This document shows, in pieces, positions 51,833 through 61,288 of a stretch of DNA of 64,000 bases. Source of the stretch: Prevotella sp. P2-180 (GTDB taxonomy: Bacteria > Bacteroidota > Bacteroidia > Bacteroidales > Bacteroidaceae); contig NZ_NPJI01000029.1 in assembly GCF_002251435.1 (NCBI RefSeq), forward strand, positions 1 through 64,000, in the 5' to 3' direction. The notes beneath the pieces were generated by a model that worked only from the letters and a program-made list of their open reading frames with translations, was not told where the DNA came from and searched no databases. Position numbers and translations under genes: made by a program. Position 1 is the stretch's first letter. Each line of letters begins with the position of its first letter.

Positions 51833-53518
51833 TTATTGGGCCATAACCTTGCGAACATTGTTTCCTTGTTTGAGGATGACAATATTGCGTGATGAGGGTG
51901 AAGAAAGGCGTTGGCCGGAGAGATTGAAGTATGAAGTAGAAGATTTCAACATATCATCCACTGTCACTTGGGATATACCTGATGTCACAGGCTCCTTGTC
52001 AATCGTGACCTTTCCGTCAGCCACCACTAAGTGTAGATAATTATTCATCTTGCCACCTTCAACCCTTGGCTCTACAAAATCGCCATTATATTTAAAAAAC
52101 ATCTTTACGATATATTCACCATCTTGAATATCAGAAGGCAACGAACAAACAAAAGCCAAATTTTGACGATAATAATAAGGCTCTAGAGTGATATAGAAAT
52201 TACCCTTTTGTATTTTCTGTATAAAGTTGCCATTGTTGTCGTATAATCCAATGCCGTATGACCATTTGGCTGATATGGGATTAAAGTTGAAGATCTTTCC
52301 TACAGTGATATTAAAACTTTCATATCCAGTGCCGCTGCTTGCCAACTCAGTTGCATCCGTCTCAATGGGGGCTATAGCTGGCAAAGGCAGATAGTCGCCA
52401 TCAATTCCGTCGTTGTTGGGAACAATACCATAAATAGCTGTCTGGCTATCCGTGAAGGCATAAGCTCCTGGATCAAGGCGGAAGATGTCGTAGTAGCCGT
52501 CATCATTGCCTCCCCAACCCCAGTTTACATGCACACGGTCTTTTTCGTCATATCCTGAAATGACAAATGCATGTCCTGCAGCATCCTGGCCTCCTCCTTT
52601 GGGTGAAGATGCACTATAATAAATGGGACGACCATCTACTATCTCCTGCTTCATTTTCACTAACCATTCCTCCTTAGACGAATAATAATCAGGACTGTCA
52701 TACACCAAAGTGGTATGCTTATATCCAAAGAAATTGAACAATGCCAAAGGTACATTTTCATTAAATGCGCTACTTCCATTCTTGGAATAATTCATTTTCA
52801 AAGCTATTCCACAGTCGAACAGCAACTTTGCCACGGCATCTGCAGCTTCCTCGTCTTCTTTAAGTTCTTTCGTGGTGTTTTTCATCAAGTCCCATCTGTA
52901 TTCACTCTTTGAGAAATCCACGCTTATGGCTTTACCATTGTATGTGGTAAATGATGCTCCCGTTCCTACATTAGGCCATTTGTGATAGTTCATGATTTGG
53001 CCCATAGCCACAGCCACACAACCCGCCGGACAATCATCGGGACAATACTTGTTGTAGGGGGCAGGCTGGTTCCATTGTGTCTTCACAATAGGTTCTACTT
53101 CGGCAGGAAGATCGCTTGAGCGAGTAGCTGAGTAATCACTTGCTACGGCAATGCCATTTCTGATATCCTCAACATATTGCGAATAAGAATCAAGAAAAAG
53201 TTTGAGTGCATCAGGCATTGACTGACTGTCAATGTGCCCTGTGGCTGAATAACCTATTATCTCTGGCAATTCGTCCTCTGCTGCCACTATGGCAAATCCC
53301 TTGCCGTCGGTGGAATTGAATATGTAATACCCCGCTTCACTAACTACCGACCTTGTTGATACGTATGGATTGCATATCATCACGTCTGTGTTGATATGTC
53401 GTTTACTTGTCAGAAAGTCAATAGCGATTTTCTTTGCCTTCTCTTCATTGATGGTTATGGCTGAAGCTGCCGAAGCTATCAAGAAGAATGATAACAGTAA
53501 TAAAATCCCTTTTCTCAT
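51833..53518 (-). CDS. C10 (streptopain-like) cysteine peptidase with T9SS-type tail
   Basis: Start 53518 (MRKGILLLLSFFLIASAASA, signal peptide) gives 561 residues. A pro-region (about 22-150) precedes the C10 domain with catalytic Cys in CPAGCVAVAMGQIMNYHKW (near 170) and catalytic His in AAGHAFVISGYD (near 320), then VNWGWGGNDDGYYD. A beta-sandwich (about 400-510) and a C-terminal tail (YFNLSGQRL ... NIVILKQGNNVRKVMAQ) like Prevotella T9SS cargo follow. It is a secreted protease, related in type to SpeB and PrtT. It is the last gene downstream of the SusC1/SusD1 set and may supply that uptake system with peptides or glycopeptides, which is an inference. Confidence 0.88.
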   Translation of the reverse strand: MRKGILLLLSFFLIASAASAITINEEKAKKIAIDFLTSKRHINTDVMICNPYVSTRSVVSEAGYYIFNSTDGKGFAIVAAEDELPEIIGYSATGHIDSQSMPDALKLFLDSYSQYVEDIRNGIAVASDYSATRSSDLPAEVEPIVKTQWNQPAPYNKYCPDDCPAGCVAVAMGQIMNYHKWPNVGTGASFTTYNGKAISVDFSKSEYRWDLMKNTTKELKEDEEAADAVAKLLFDCGIALKMNYSKNGSSAFNENVPLALFNFFGYKHTTLVYDSPDYYSSKEEWLVKMKQEIVDGRPIYYSASSPKGGGQDAAGHAFVISGYDEKDRVHVNWGWGGNDDGYYDIFRLDPGAYAFTDSQTAIYGIVPNNDGIDGDYLPLPAIAPIETDATELASSGTGYESFNITVGKIFNFNPISAKWSYGIGLYDNNGNFIQKIQKGNFYITLEPYYYRQNLAFVCSLPSDIQDGEYIVKMFFKYNGDFVEPRVEGGKMNNYLHLVVADGKVTIDKEPVTSGISQVTVDDMLKSSTSYFNLSGQRLSSPSSRNIVILKQGNNVRKVMAQ

Positions 53519-53555
53519 AATACAGATGATATTTATGATGGTTATTAGAAACAAA

Positions 53556-53588
53556 CAAGAGGAATGGCTACTAATGCCATCCCTCTTG
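53556..53588 (-). terminator. Hairpin between lipoprotein and C10 peptidase genes
   Basis: CAAGAGGAATGGC and GCCATCCCTCTTG form 13-bp arms with one mismatch, followed on the minus strand by a T-rich stretch. It may end or attenuate the SusC1 operon before the peptidase. Confidence 0.6.
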
Positions 53589-53625
53589 CCTTAAGATAAT
53601 ATTTTTGGTGGCACTCTAATTGTTA

Positions 53626-54537
53626 TTAGAATCCCAACTCTGAAGCCAAATCATAGCCAGGGAATGCGAGGTAGAGGTTGTGAATACCAAAACCACCTAA
53701 ACCTCCTACATACCAATACGGGGCGATTGTCAAGTATTGAATATTTCCCTCATCATCGTATGTTGCCACACTCTGGGCATCGTCTCCTGCAAAATCCGGA
53801 CTAAGTTGTGATGGAAGGTGACCGAGGATGTCAATACCGGTATCCTGATATGAAGTGTTTATGCACAATGGAGTATCCCATGTTACATATCCATCCTTGG
53901 ATACCTTAAATACGAAATAGTCCTTGTATGTACCAAGTGCACTGCCTGATGATGTTACGACATCATCGGTGTATAAACTCTTCACACGATAGTATTCTGG
54001 CTTGTCATCTCTCTGCTGGATTTCTATTTCATCCCAGAAACCATACCAGAAGTCATCAATCCACTGTCCTGTGCCAATACTGTTCCACTTCACGCGCACA
54101 GCCTTGAAGGTAAATGATTTCCTTGTAGAAGACTTATAAGGATTAACCACTTCCTCGTCAAGGGCAACCTCGAATGAATAGGTCTTGCCAACCTCTGCAT
54201 TGTTGAATGTAGCCTTAACATTAGCCTCCTTGGCACCTGCTGCAAAATCAACAGTTGCGGGCACAACAAACACATCGTCGGTGTTGCTGAGCACTGTCAG
54301 GTTGTAGCTGGCAGCTGCATCAGCCTTTTCGCGGGTAACGGTGAATGTTACCTCTGTTGGATCGGCTGGGTCGAGCTCAAGAGACTGTCCCGACTCCTCT
54401 GCCACGAATGAAACGGCAGGACAATCGGCACTAACGGGCTCACCAGGAGTGTAGTCATTGTCATCGTCGCTACATGAACTCATTGCAAAGCCCAGCATTG
54501 AGATGCCTGCAAGCATAAATATCTTATTCAGTTTCAT
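53626..54537 (-). CDS. Surface lipoprotein of the SusC1/SusD1 locus
   Basis: The 303-residue protein has a lipobox MSSC (Cys near 22) followed by SDDDNDYTPGEP, an acidic surface-export signal. The first part resembles a Calx-beta or BACON-like beta-sandwich (about 40-145; VTFTVTREKADAAASYNLTVL), the second is Trp/Tyr-rich (WIDDFWYGFWDEIEI). By place it is the third component of the system, a ligand-binding lipoprotein. The family is not recognised precisely. Confidence 0.7.
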   Translation of the reverse strand: MKLNKIFMLAGISMLGFAMSSCSDDDNDYTPGEPVSADCPAVSFVAEESGQSLELDPADPTEVTFTVTREKADAAASYNLTVLSNTDDVFVVPATVDFAAGAKEANVKATFNNAEVGKTYSFEVALDEEVVNPYKSSTRKSFTFKAVRVKWNSIGTGQWIDDFWYGFWDEIEIQQRDDKPEYYRVKSLYTDDVVTSSGSALGTYKDYFVFKVSKDGYVTWDTPLCINTSYQDTGIDILGHLPSQLSPDFAGDDAQSVATYDDEGNIQYLTIAPYWYVGGLGGFGIHNLYLAFPGYDLASELGF

Positions 54538-54573
54538 ATATTTCTTTTATTATATTAATAATGTTATCACTAA

Positions 54574-56208
54574 TTAGTCGGTTACACCATCGCGCAGATT
54601 TGGGTTCTGACCTGCTACAGGCAGCGAACCTTCAGTGTTGTCCACGATAGCCGAATTGTTGTCTTTCTCCGACTGTGGGAAGCGCATGTTCAACCAACCA
54701 TCGTCAGCGGCGATATTAAACTGGAATGCATCTGCATAGTTGGTGGTGTTAGGACCATGGAAACGAACGATAGGCTTGTTAAGACGGCGGGCGTCGCTGA
54801 CAGCGAAACCTTCACCCCAAAGCTCAACACGACGCTGGAACCAAATCTCGTCACGAAGTGTGCGTCCGGAAGGAATAGTGTAGTTGGGGTCACGATATGT
54901 CTTCACAAAGTTTGTGAGGATTTCCTTTGCCTTAGCCTCGTTGCCGCTGATGGCATAACCCTCAGCCTGGATAAGAATCATCTCCTCAACACGCATCAAG
55001 GGCCAGTCATTGTTATTCAATGTAGAACCAACGCCCGACTTCATGCCGAACTTAATGTTTGTATAAGGAGGAAGTTCTACCTTTGAACCATCGTCCAATA
55101 CTAGGTTTGCAATCTCGTCACCTTTGGCAGTACCCCATGTGAGGTCAGCCCAGTTGGGAGAATGGAGGTTCTCGTCAATCCACCATCCCTTGCGCACGTC
55201 AGTTGCAGGAATCTTATCCCACAGAAGCTTGTTGATCATTGCAGTAGTACCGCAGGCAGCTCCATAGCCATCGCCGCACAATGAAGAAAGCCATGATGGA
55301 GCAGTGGCATATGGGAAGTAGTTGGCCTGATCATCGGTAATGTCGATAGCCCAAATCCAGTTGTGCTCTTCCATATCACAGAATGTAGGAACGCTAACCT
55401 CTGCGATAGATGCAGGCTCATAGCCCTGCATAGCCTTCTCGGCATCAGCGGCAGCCTCGGCACCCTTACCCATTGCGAGATAAGCGCGGGCACGCAGACC
55501 GTAAGCAACATTGGCATTCACGTATGCCTTGGAAGAACGTGTCTCGTCGAGATGGTCGATAGCCCATGTGAGGTCTTCAACTATTACATTATAAACTTGC
55601 TCAACAGTGGCGCGAGGGTTGTTTGTCACGTCAACCGTGTCGCTAAGCACAGGCACGCAAGGCTTGTCCTTGCTTGTCTCATAGCTGCCCTGGAAATAAG
55701 GAGCCAACGACAGATAGCTGTATGCCCTGAGAGTCTTTGCCTGAGCCTTCATGTTGATGAGGCTTGCATCCTCGGTATCCTCGGGTATAGTGGCAAGAAT
55801 GTCTTTCACCATACCGATGAGAGTGTAAGGAGTCACATAGCGGATGTAAGGATTGGCGTAGCTGGGAGTACGTGATGAGTATTCACAAGCTGCAGAGAAC
55901 CAGTTATATCCGTTGTCGGCACCAATCATGTCGGCACCCTCGAAATCCTGTGACAATGCCATCATAATAAAACCGAAATCGTCGGCACGTTGACTTGAGA
56001 AACGGGTTTCATAGTTCTGTGCAGGATTACCCATAAAGGTGAACATACCATTGAATGTAGCCTCTACACGGGTAGGAATGGCATTGACGATATCCTGAGA
56101 CTGTTCCTTACTGAAGGCACCGCCACTATATATCTGTTCGTCGATGTCGGAGCAAGATGCAAGCATCAATCCTCCGAGCACCATTGTTGAAATTTTATAT
56201 ATCTTCAT
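54574..56208 (-). CDS. SusD-like lipoprotein (SusC1 partner)
   Basis: Start MKIYKISTMVLGG (56208) or two codons earlier. The 544-residue RagB/SusD protein has a lipobox LASC (Cys near 19) then SDIDEQIYSGG. Helical segments AQAKTLRAYSYLSLAPYFQG and LMRVEEMILIQAEGYAISGNE are typical, as is the C-terminal QSEKDNNSAIVDN. It caps the SusC1 barrel 32 bp upstream. Confidence 0.93.
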   Translation of the reverse strand: MKIYKISTMVLGGLMLASCSDIDEQIYSGGAFSKEQSQDIVNAIPTRVEATFNGMFTFMGNPAQNYETRFSSQRADDFGFIMMALSQDFEGADMIGADNGYNWFSAACEYSSRTPSYANPYIRYVTPYTLIGMVKDILATIPEDTEDASLINMKAQAKTLRAYSYLSLAPYFQGSYETSKDKPCVPVLSDTVDVTNNPRATVEQVYNVIVEDLTWAIDHLDETRSSKAYVNANVAYGLRARAYLAMGKGAEAAADAEKAMQGYEPASIAEVSVPTFCDMEEHNWIWAIDITDDQANYFPYATAPSWLSSLCGDGYGAACGTTAMINKLLWDKIPATDVRKGWWIDENLHSPNWADLTWGTAKGDEIANLVLDDGSKVELPPYTNIKFGMKSGVGSTLNNNDWPLMRVEEMILIQAEGYAISGNEAKAKEILTNFVKTYRDPNYTIPSGRTLRDEIWFQRRVELWGEGFAVSDARRLNKPIVRFHGPNTTNYADAFQFNIAADDGWLNMRFPQSEKDNNSAIVDNTEGSLPVAGQNPNLRDGVTD

Positions 56209-56240
56209 ATTCATTTCTGTATTTTTGCGATGTTAACCAA

Positions 56241-59200
56241 TTAGAAATTGAGGCTGATACCTGCTGTGATGGCACGTGTACCACTATAGCTACCTGATGC
56301 CTTACCCGAACCAGAAGTCATACCACCGATACCATAGTTGTAACGTGGGTCAAGACCCTTGCGCTTGGTGAGCAGGAAGAGGTTCTCGCCTGATACATAT
56401 ATACGTACGTTGGTAAGCTGCAGAGGAGAGATAATACTCTTGGGCAGTGTGTATCCAAGTGTCAGGTTGTTCAGACACAGATAGTTAGAGCTTGTGAGGA
56501 AGCGATCCTGAGGTGACTGTGACTCAATTCCTGGGTCATCAGCAGCAGCAGTGCTCAGACGTGGAACATCGCTGTTGGGGTTCTCAGGACTCCATGCGTT
56601 GAGAAGATCCTTGTGCATGGCATTACCCTGGCTCTGACCATTGTGCATCAACGTCTGGTATGTACCGTCGTAGATCTTACCTCCAAGCTGGAATGAGAAC
56701 TGTGCTGCCAAGTCAAATCCGTAGGCGTTGAATGTAGTACCGAAACCACCATAGAAGTCTGGCAGAGTTGTGCCACAGTCATACTTAGTGGCCTTTGTGA
56801 TGTCCTTAGTGGTTGTAGTCTCAGTGTGGTCGTAGTTGGCATCCTTGACAGAAGCTACCTCCTTGCCATCCTTGCCGATAAATGTATCCTTGTACCAAGT
56901 AGCCTTACCGTCGGTCTTGTCAACTCCGGCATACTTGTAGAGATATGCCTGATAAACAGTACCGCCTACCTTGATGATGCTGGTAGAATACTTCATTCCG
57001 TCCTCTGCGATTGAGGGATCGAGCTCTGTAATCTTGTTCTTGTTGTGTGTTACGTTGAAGTTTACGTCCCAGTTGATGTCACGACTGCGGATGATAGTTC
57101 CGTTCAATGTCAACTCAATACCTTGGTTACGCATAGAACCAACATTCACAGGATAAGAGCTTACTACCGAACCAGATGAAAGAGGAAGGTCCTTGAAGTA
57201 GAGCATATCAGAAGAGTTGCGGGTGTAGTACTCGAGAGTACCTGACAAACGGCTCTTGAACAATTCGAAGTCAATACCGAAGTTCCAAGACTTGATCTTC
57301 TCCCATGTAAGGTCAGGATTACCCATCTGAACCATTGTCACACCGTATGACTTGGTGTCCTCGTTGTACGTAGCTGAATACATGTCAGCATAAGCGTGAC
57401 GTTTGTATGAGATACTTGAAAGGTTGTCATTACCTGTTAGACCGTAGCTCACCTTGAGCTTCAACTGGTCAATCCACTTCACATTCTCAAGGAAATTTTC
57501 CTTGTTCATCTGCCAAGCAACACCGAATGAACCGAAGTTACCCCAACGCTTGCCAGGAGCAAACACTGAAGATGCGTCACGACGATAAGATACTGTTGCG
57601 AAATACTTGTCATCATAGTCATACTGTACACGACCGAGGAAACCCTCTGTCATATAATCATCAGTATATGAAGACAATGACTTCTGAGAAGTACCGGCAG
57701 CATTTGACAACTCACCTACAAACGGGTTGTAGAGGTGGTCGTTGTAACCATAGTGATATTGCTCCTTGTAATTGTACTGCTCGTAACCTGCAAGAATAGC
57801 AATGTCATGCTTGCCGAATGCCTTGGCATAGTTGGCAAGATACTGCTGGTTGGTAGTGAAATAGCGGTAGGATGTAATTGCAACAGCTCCGTCAACGGAA
57901 GAACCTCCACCGAATGTGCTCTGAAGGTTACTGCGGCGGTTGGTTATGTTAGAAACACTGAAGTTTGCAGTAAGGTTAAGACCGTCGATGGGAGTCAGAA
58001 CGGCTGCCCACTGACCTGTGAACACATCCTGGTATATCTTGTTCTGGTTGTATTCGTTGTCACGAACAGCATTACCTACAACTGCAGGACGCTTCTGGTT
58101 GGTCTGGTTGGAGTCATATACAATGCGGCCCTTGTCGGTCTTGATTGTTCCGTCGGCATTACGTACATAAAGAGGATAGATAGGAGCCATCATATTGCAG
58201 ATGTAGAACACGTTGCCCGAGCTTGCCCATTCGTCTATAATGGCGGCCTTCTGGCTGTCGGTGTGAGTGAATCCGAGGTTAGTTGTGAACTTAATCCATG
58301 GCTTAGCCTGATACTCCACGTTTGTACGACCTGTATAACGGTTGTAGTCTGAGTTGTTTACGATACCACCATCGTTCAGATAACCAACGCTGGCAAAATA
58401 GCGCAGACGGTCGGAACTTCCTGATACAGAGAGGTTATACTCCTGACGGAATGAGTTGTGGAATGTCTCGTCATACCAGTTGTCGGCTGTATAGAAATAT
58501 TCACCATCGCTATATCCCATCTTTGCGTTGGGGTTGAGCTTGAAGTTGGTACCGATGAGATTCTCTCCTTCAGGCACAGTGTAGATGTTGTAACCAAGAC
58601 CACCGTTAGCCCCATTGAAGAGGTTGGCGTTGGCAAATGCGTATGCCTCCTCCATTGTCGAACCATTGTAGTACTTAGAGTTGAACATCGCACGATAATG
58701 TGTCTCGTAGTACTGAGCAGGATCGTCGATTACATCATACTGAGGAACAAGGCGTGAGTTAGAACCCCATTTAGCGTCGAAGGTAACCTGTGCATCCTGT
58801 CCGGCCTTTGCCTTCTTGGTTGTGATGATGACAACACCATTGGCACCACGTGCACCGTAGATGGCACTTGCCGAGGCATCCTTCAACACAGAGATTGACT
58901 CGATATCCTGAGGGTTGATGTTGGCAATTCCAGCCTCATAAGGTGCACCATCTACAATATAAAGAGGTGCAGAGCTTGCGCTCAGCGAACCGATACCACG
59001 AATACGGATAGTCGGGGCAGAACCAGGCTCGCCTGAAGATGTGGTTGCCTGAATACCAGCCACCTTACCTACAAGAGCACTTGTACCTGTTGAGCTAACA
59101 TGGTTAGTAATGTCTGTCGTTTTGATTTCTGCTGCAGAACCTGTAAAAGCAGACTTTTTTGATGTACCATAAGCAACAACGATGATTTCGTCGAGCTTTT

Positions 59201-59492
59201 CGGCATCACTCTTAAGGATGATGCGCATGTTGGCGCGTGCACTTACCTCAATAGGTTCCATACCAATATATGAAACACTGAGGGTGTTCTTGCCTTTTGG
59301 GCAAGTGATGCTGAACTTACCGTTCGAGTCAGTTACGGTACCCGCATTGGTACCCACCACTTTAACAGTCGCACCGATTACTGGCTGTCCGTCCTCGTCG
59401 GAGATGACAGTACCCTTAACCTGCGTCTGTGCCACTGCCATTCCCACGCAAAGGAACAGAGTGGCAAAAAGCATTTTGATTCTTTTTTCCAT
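56241..59492 (-). CDS. SusC-type TonB-dependent transporter, SusC1
   Basis: The 1083-residue protein has a signal peptide (MEKRIKMLFATLFLCVGMAVAQ), a carboxypeptidase-regulatory-like domain (about 23-105), a plug (about 115-225; TIRIRGIGSLSASSAPLYIVDG, ASASAIYGARGANGVVIITTKK) and a barrel ending AGISLNF. Its leader and first 15 codons are identical to those of SusC2 on the other strand, and similarity then falls to a moderate level. Its promoter has both boxes, so it should be expressed in this orientation. Confidence 0.95.
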   Translation of the reverse strand: MEKRIKMLFATLFLCVGMAVAQTQVKGTVISDEDGQPVIGATVKVVGTNAGTVTDSNGKFSITCPKGKNTLSVSYIGMEPIEVSARANMRIILKSDAEKLDEIIVVAYGTSKKSAFTGSAAEIKTTDITNHVSSTGTSALVGKVAGIQATTSSGEPGSAPTIRIRGIGSLSASSAPLYIVDGAPYEAGIANINPQDIESISVLKDASASAIYGARGANGVVIITTKKAKAGQDAQVTFDAKWGSNSRLVPQYDVIDDPAQYYETHYRAMFNSKYYNGSTMEEAYAFANANLFNGANGGLGYNIYTVPEGENLIGTNFKLNPNAKMGYSDGEYFYTADNWYDETFHNSFRQEYNLSVSGSSDRLRYFASVGYLNDGGIVNNSDYNRYTGRTNVEYQAKPWIKFTTNLGFTHTDSQKAAIIDEWASSGNVFYICNMMAPIYPLYVRNADGTIKTDKGRIVYDSNQTNQKRPAVVGNAVRDNEYNQNKIYQDVFTGQWAAVLTPIDGLNLTANFSVSNITNRRSNLQSTFGGGSSVDGAVAITSYRYFTTNQQYLANYAKAFGKHDIAILAGYEQYNYKEQYHYGYNDHLYNPFVGELSNAAGTSQKSLSSYTDDYMTEGFLGRVQYDYDDKYFATVSYRRDASSVFAPGKRWGNFGSFGVAWQMNKENFLENVKWIDQLKLKVSYGLTGNDNLSSISYKRHAYADMYSATYNEDTKSYGVTMVQMGNPDLTWEKIKSWNFGIDFELFKSRLSGTLEYYTRNSSDMLYFKDLPLSSGSVVSSYPVNVGSMRNQGIELTLNGTIIRSRDINWDVNFNVTHNKNKITELDPSIAEDGMKYSTSIIKVGGTVYQAYLYKYAGVDKTDGKATWYKDTFIGKDGKEVASVKDANYDHTETTTTKDITKATKYDCGTTLPDFYGGFGTTFNAYGFDLAAQFSFQLGGKIYDGTYQTLMHNGQSQGNAMHKDLLNAWSPENPNSDVPRLSTAAADDPGIESQSPQDRFLTSSNYLCLNNLTLGYTLPKSIISPLQLTNVRIYVSGENLFLLTKRKGLDPRYNYGIGGMTSGSGKASGSYSGTRAITAGISLNF

Positions 59493-59553
59493 AAAATCTC
59501 TCTCTTTTGACTTAAAAAAAATAAAATTCGGCGCAAATTTATACTAAATAAAT
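59448..59553 (-). repeat. 106-bp inverted repeat, SusC1 copy
   Basis: Reverse complement of 61289-61394 without a mismatch. It contains the -7 box, the whole leader, the start codon and 15 codons of SusC1. Similarity continues, with mismatches, further into the coding region, but stops sharply on the intergenic side. Confidence 0.9.
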
Positions 59554-59565
59554 TTAATAGCCAAA
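59534..59565 (-). promoter_or_regulatory. SusC1 promoter, complete (ON)
   Basis: On the minus strand TTTG (59562-59565) is followed after 20 bp by TAAATTTG (59534-59541). The -7 box is inside the inverted repeat; the -33 box is 9 bp outside, in the segment that would flip. Confidence 0.65.
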
Positions 59566-59845
59566 CAATTTTATAAGAAAATGCAAAAAATAGTGCATTT
59601 CTTGTCATATTTCTACTATTTTCCATGAATTGACTCCATTTTTTTACACTTTTCGGGCACAAAGTAACAAATTTCAAATGATAGAAGAAAACAAAAATTT
59701 ATAAAACGCGTGCGTGCGCGCGTAAGCGAAAGTGAATGGGTATTGTTATGGTATGTGGATAGCAGTAGTGTATGTTTGATAACAGTTGTTATAAAGTAAT
59801 CACTATAGCCATCATAATTATGTTAGGGCAGGCTTTTGTTTTATA

Positions 59846-59923
59846 TTCCGCACTGCGGTATGTACATTCCCCACTGCGGAACATATATTCCCCACTGCGG
59901 AATGTACATACCGCAGTGGGGAA
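59846..59923. repeat. Four 21-bp-spaced CACTGCGG units
   Basis: TTCCGCACTGCGGTA (59846), TTCCCCACTGCGGAA (59867 and 59888) and the inverted TACCGCAGTGGGGAA (59909) start exactly 21 bp apart, two helical turns. Outer parts (GGTATGTACATTCC and GGAATGTACATACC) also pair as a large inverted repeat. It lies in the potential invertible segment, 3' of the recombinase gene. Possible recombinase or accessory-factor sites, or a terminator. Confidence 0.75.
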
Positions 59924-60031
59924 CATAACACAAACAGGGGCTTCACTTTAATTAATAATAGCCTTTGTGATAAATACAGAGTAGCCTTAGTGAAATAATC
60001 AGTTCAATCTGTTCAGTACATACAACAACAG

Positions 60032-61192
60032 TCATTCCTTTGTGCCAAGTCGATCTAATATCTGTTTCTGCATTTCCATTATAGCCTTTTGGTTCTTGAG
60101 TATCTGCTTTCGTTCGAAATCCTCTTGTTGTCGCTTTTTTCGTCCAAACACCTTGTCAGAAGCCTTCGAGATAGTCTTGTCTGACTCAATCTCGCGTATA
60201 TAAGTGTCGATATACTCAGAATTGCGCCCCATAAGTGTTGCCAGTTCGGATATATTGGCTTTCGGGTCGCGCAGATAAAGAGTGGCAAAGGTGTGACGGC
60301 ACGAATAATAGCTTGTGTTTTTGATGTCGATGGGATAGCGCTTCAGTTGGGTTTTGTTGAGCTTGCGCCACCATTGTTTCAGTTTGCGGCTTAGATCACA
60401 GTTGAGCCTGTTCACCTTATTATATATAAAAAACTCATCGTCACCAAAAGTGTCCATCAACGGCAATATGTGAACTTGCCCATTGTTGACAGCAGCCTCA
60501 TGGACGAGTGTGAAGAGTCGGTAACGATTGGTGTGACTGTCGGGAATAATAATCTTCACCCCTTTCCCCGTTTTGCGTCGATTGGTCTCTATGACATACA
60601 TAGTCTCGCCGGATACCTTGCGGGATGTCACCTGCTCCACCTTCAGCGAGAGCACATCCACAAGTGCAAGCCCCTGAAGATAATAACCAAGCATAAAGCA
60701 CATGCGGAAGAAGGCATCGCTCTTGGTGTCGGTGAGCATGGCTCGTTGCCATTCGCCGTTCTTCCCTGAATCAAATGAATGCCAGAAGTCATTTTCACAT
60801 ACTGACATCTGATAATCCGTAAGAGCCTGATGATGATGATGGCGGTTGAGGCGACATCGAGTATCGACTAAATTGCACGGATTGACGTTGATTAAATACT
60901 GTTTATCGGCAAAATTGAACAGTGACTTAATTATGCAATACACCACATAGCCTGAGTTTCCGGAGTACTTTTCACCGAGCCATTTAACAAAGTTTAGTAG
61001 CATCTTTGCGTCAATTTCATCGATAAACACAGAGTCTGTGCCGACAAACTCTATAAAAAGCCTAAAAGCATAGTCATATAATTTTGATGTGCTCACTCTT
61101 CTCTGACGATATTTCATAAATTCGTCATAAACATAACCGATAGAGAATCTAACACTATCAGTCTTAGTAGGAATTCTACCTTTTTCTTCCAT
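60032..61192 (-). CDS. Tyrosine recombinase between inverted SusC promoters
   Basis: Start 61192 (MEEKGRIPTKTDS) is preferred because the -7 box TAACTTTG lies between it and the longer start at 61243. The 386-residue protein has an N-terminal SAM-like arm and core-binding part (about 15-110) and a C-terminal catalytic domain. Arg II (YYSCRHTFAT, near 299) and the nucleophile Tyr (NSEYIDTYIRE, near 331) are present. The Arg I region reads YYLQGLALVDVLSL with no Arg, the first His of HxxR is Tyr, and MGH is MGR, so the set is unusual. The gene lies wholly within the 106-bp inverted repeats and is the natural candidate for flipping that segment. Confidence 0.88.
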   Translation of the reverse strand: MEEKGRIPTKTDSVRFSIGYVYDEFMKYRQRRVSTSKLYDYAFRLFIEFVGTDSVFIDEIDAKMLLNFVKWLGEKYSGNSGYVVYCIIKSLFNFADKQYLINVNPCNLVDTRCRLNRHHHHQALTDYQMSVCENDFWHSFDSGKNGEWQRAMLTDTKSDAFFRMCFMLGYYLQGLALVDVLSLKVEQVTSRKVSGETMYVIETNRRKTGKGVKIIIPDSHTNRYRLFTLVHEAAVNNGQVHILPLMDTFGDDEFFIYNKVNRLNCDLSRKLKQWWRKLNKTQLKRYPIDIKNTSYYSCRHTFATLYLRDPKANISELATLMGRNSEYIDTYIREIESDKTISKASDKVFGRKKRQQEDFERKQILKNQKAIMEMQKQILDRLGTKE

Positions 61193-61221
61193 AATTATTA
61201 GTATTAGTTGTAAACATATTT

Positions 61222-61229
61222 CAAAGTTA
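61222..61229 (-). promoter_or_regulatory. -7 box of recombinase gene
   Basis: TAACTTTG on the minus strand, 29 bp before ATG 61192. A TTTG is 15 bp further (61245-61248), a short spacing. Confidence 0.5.
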
Positions 61230-61288
61230 AAAATATATGCCATACAAATATACTAATAAGTGACTGATATATTGGATGTTATAGTTAT

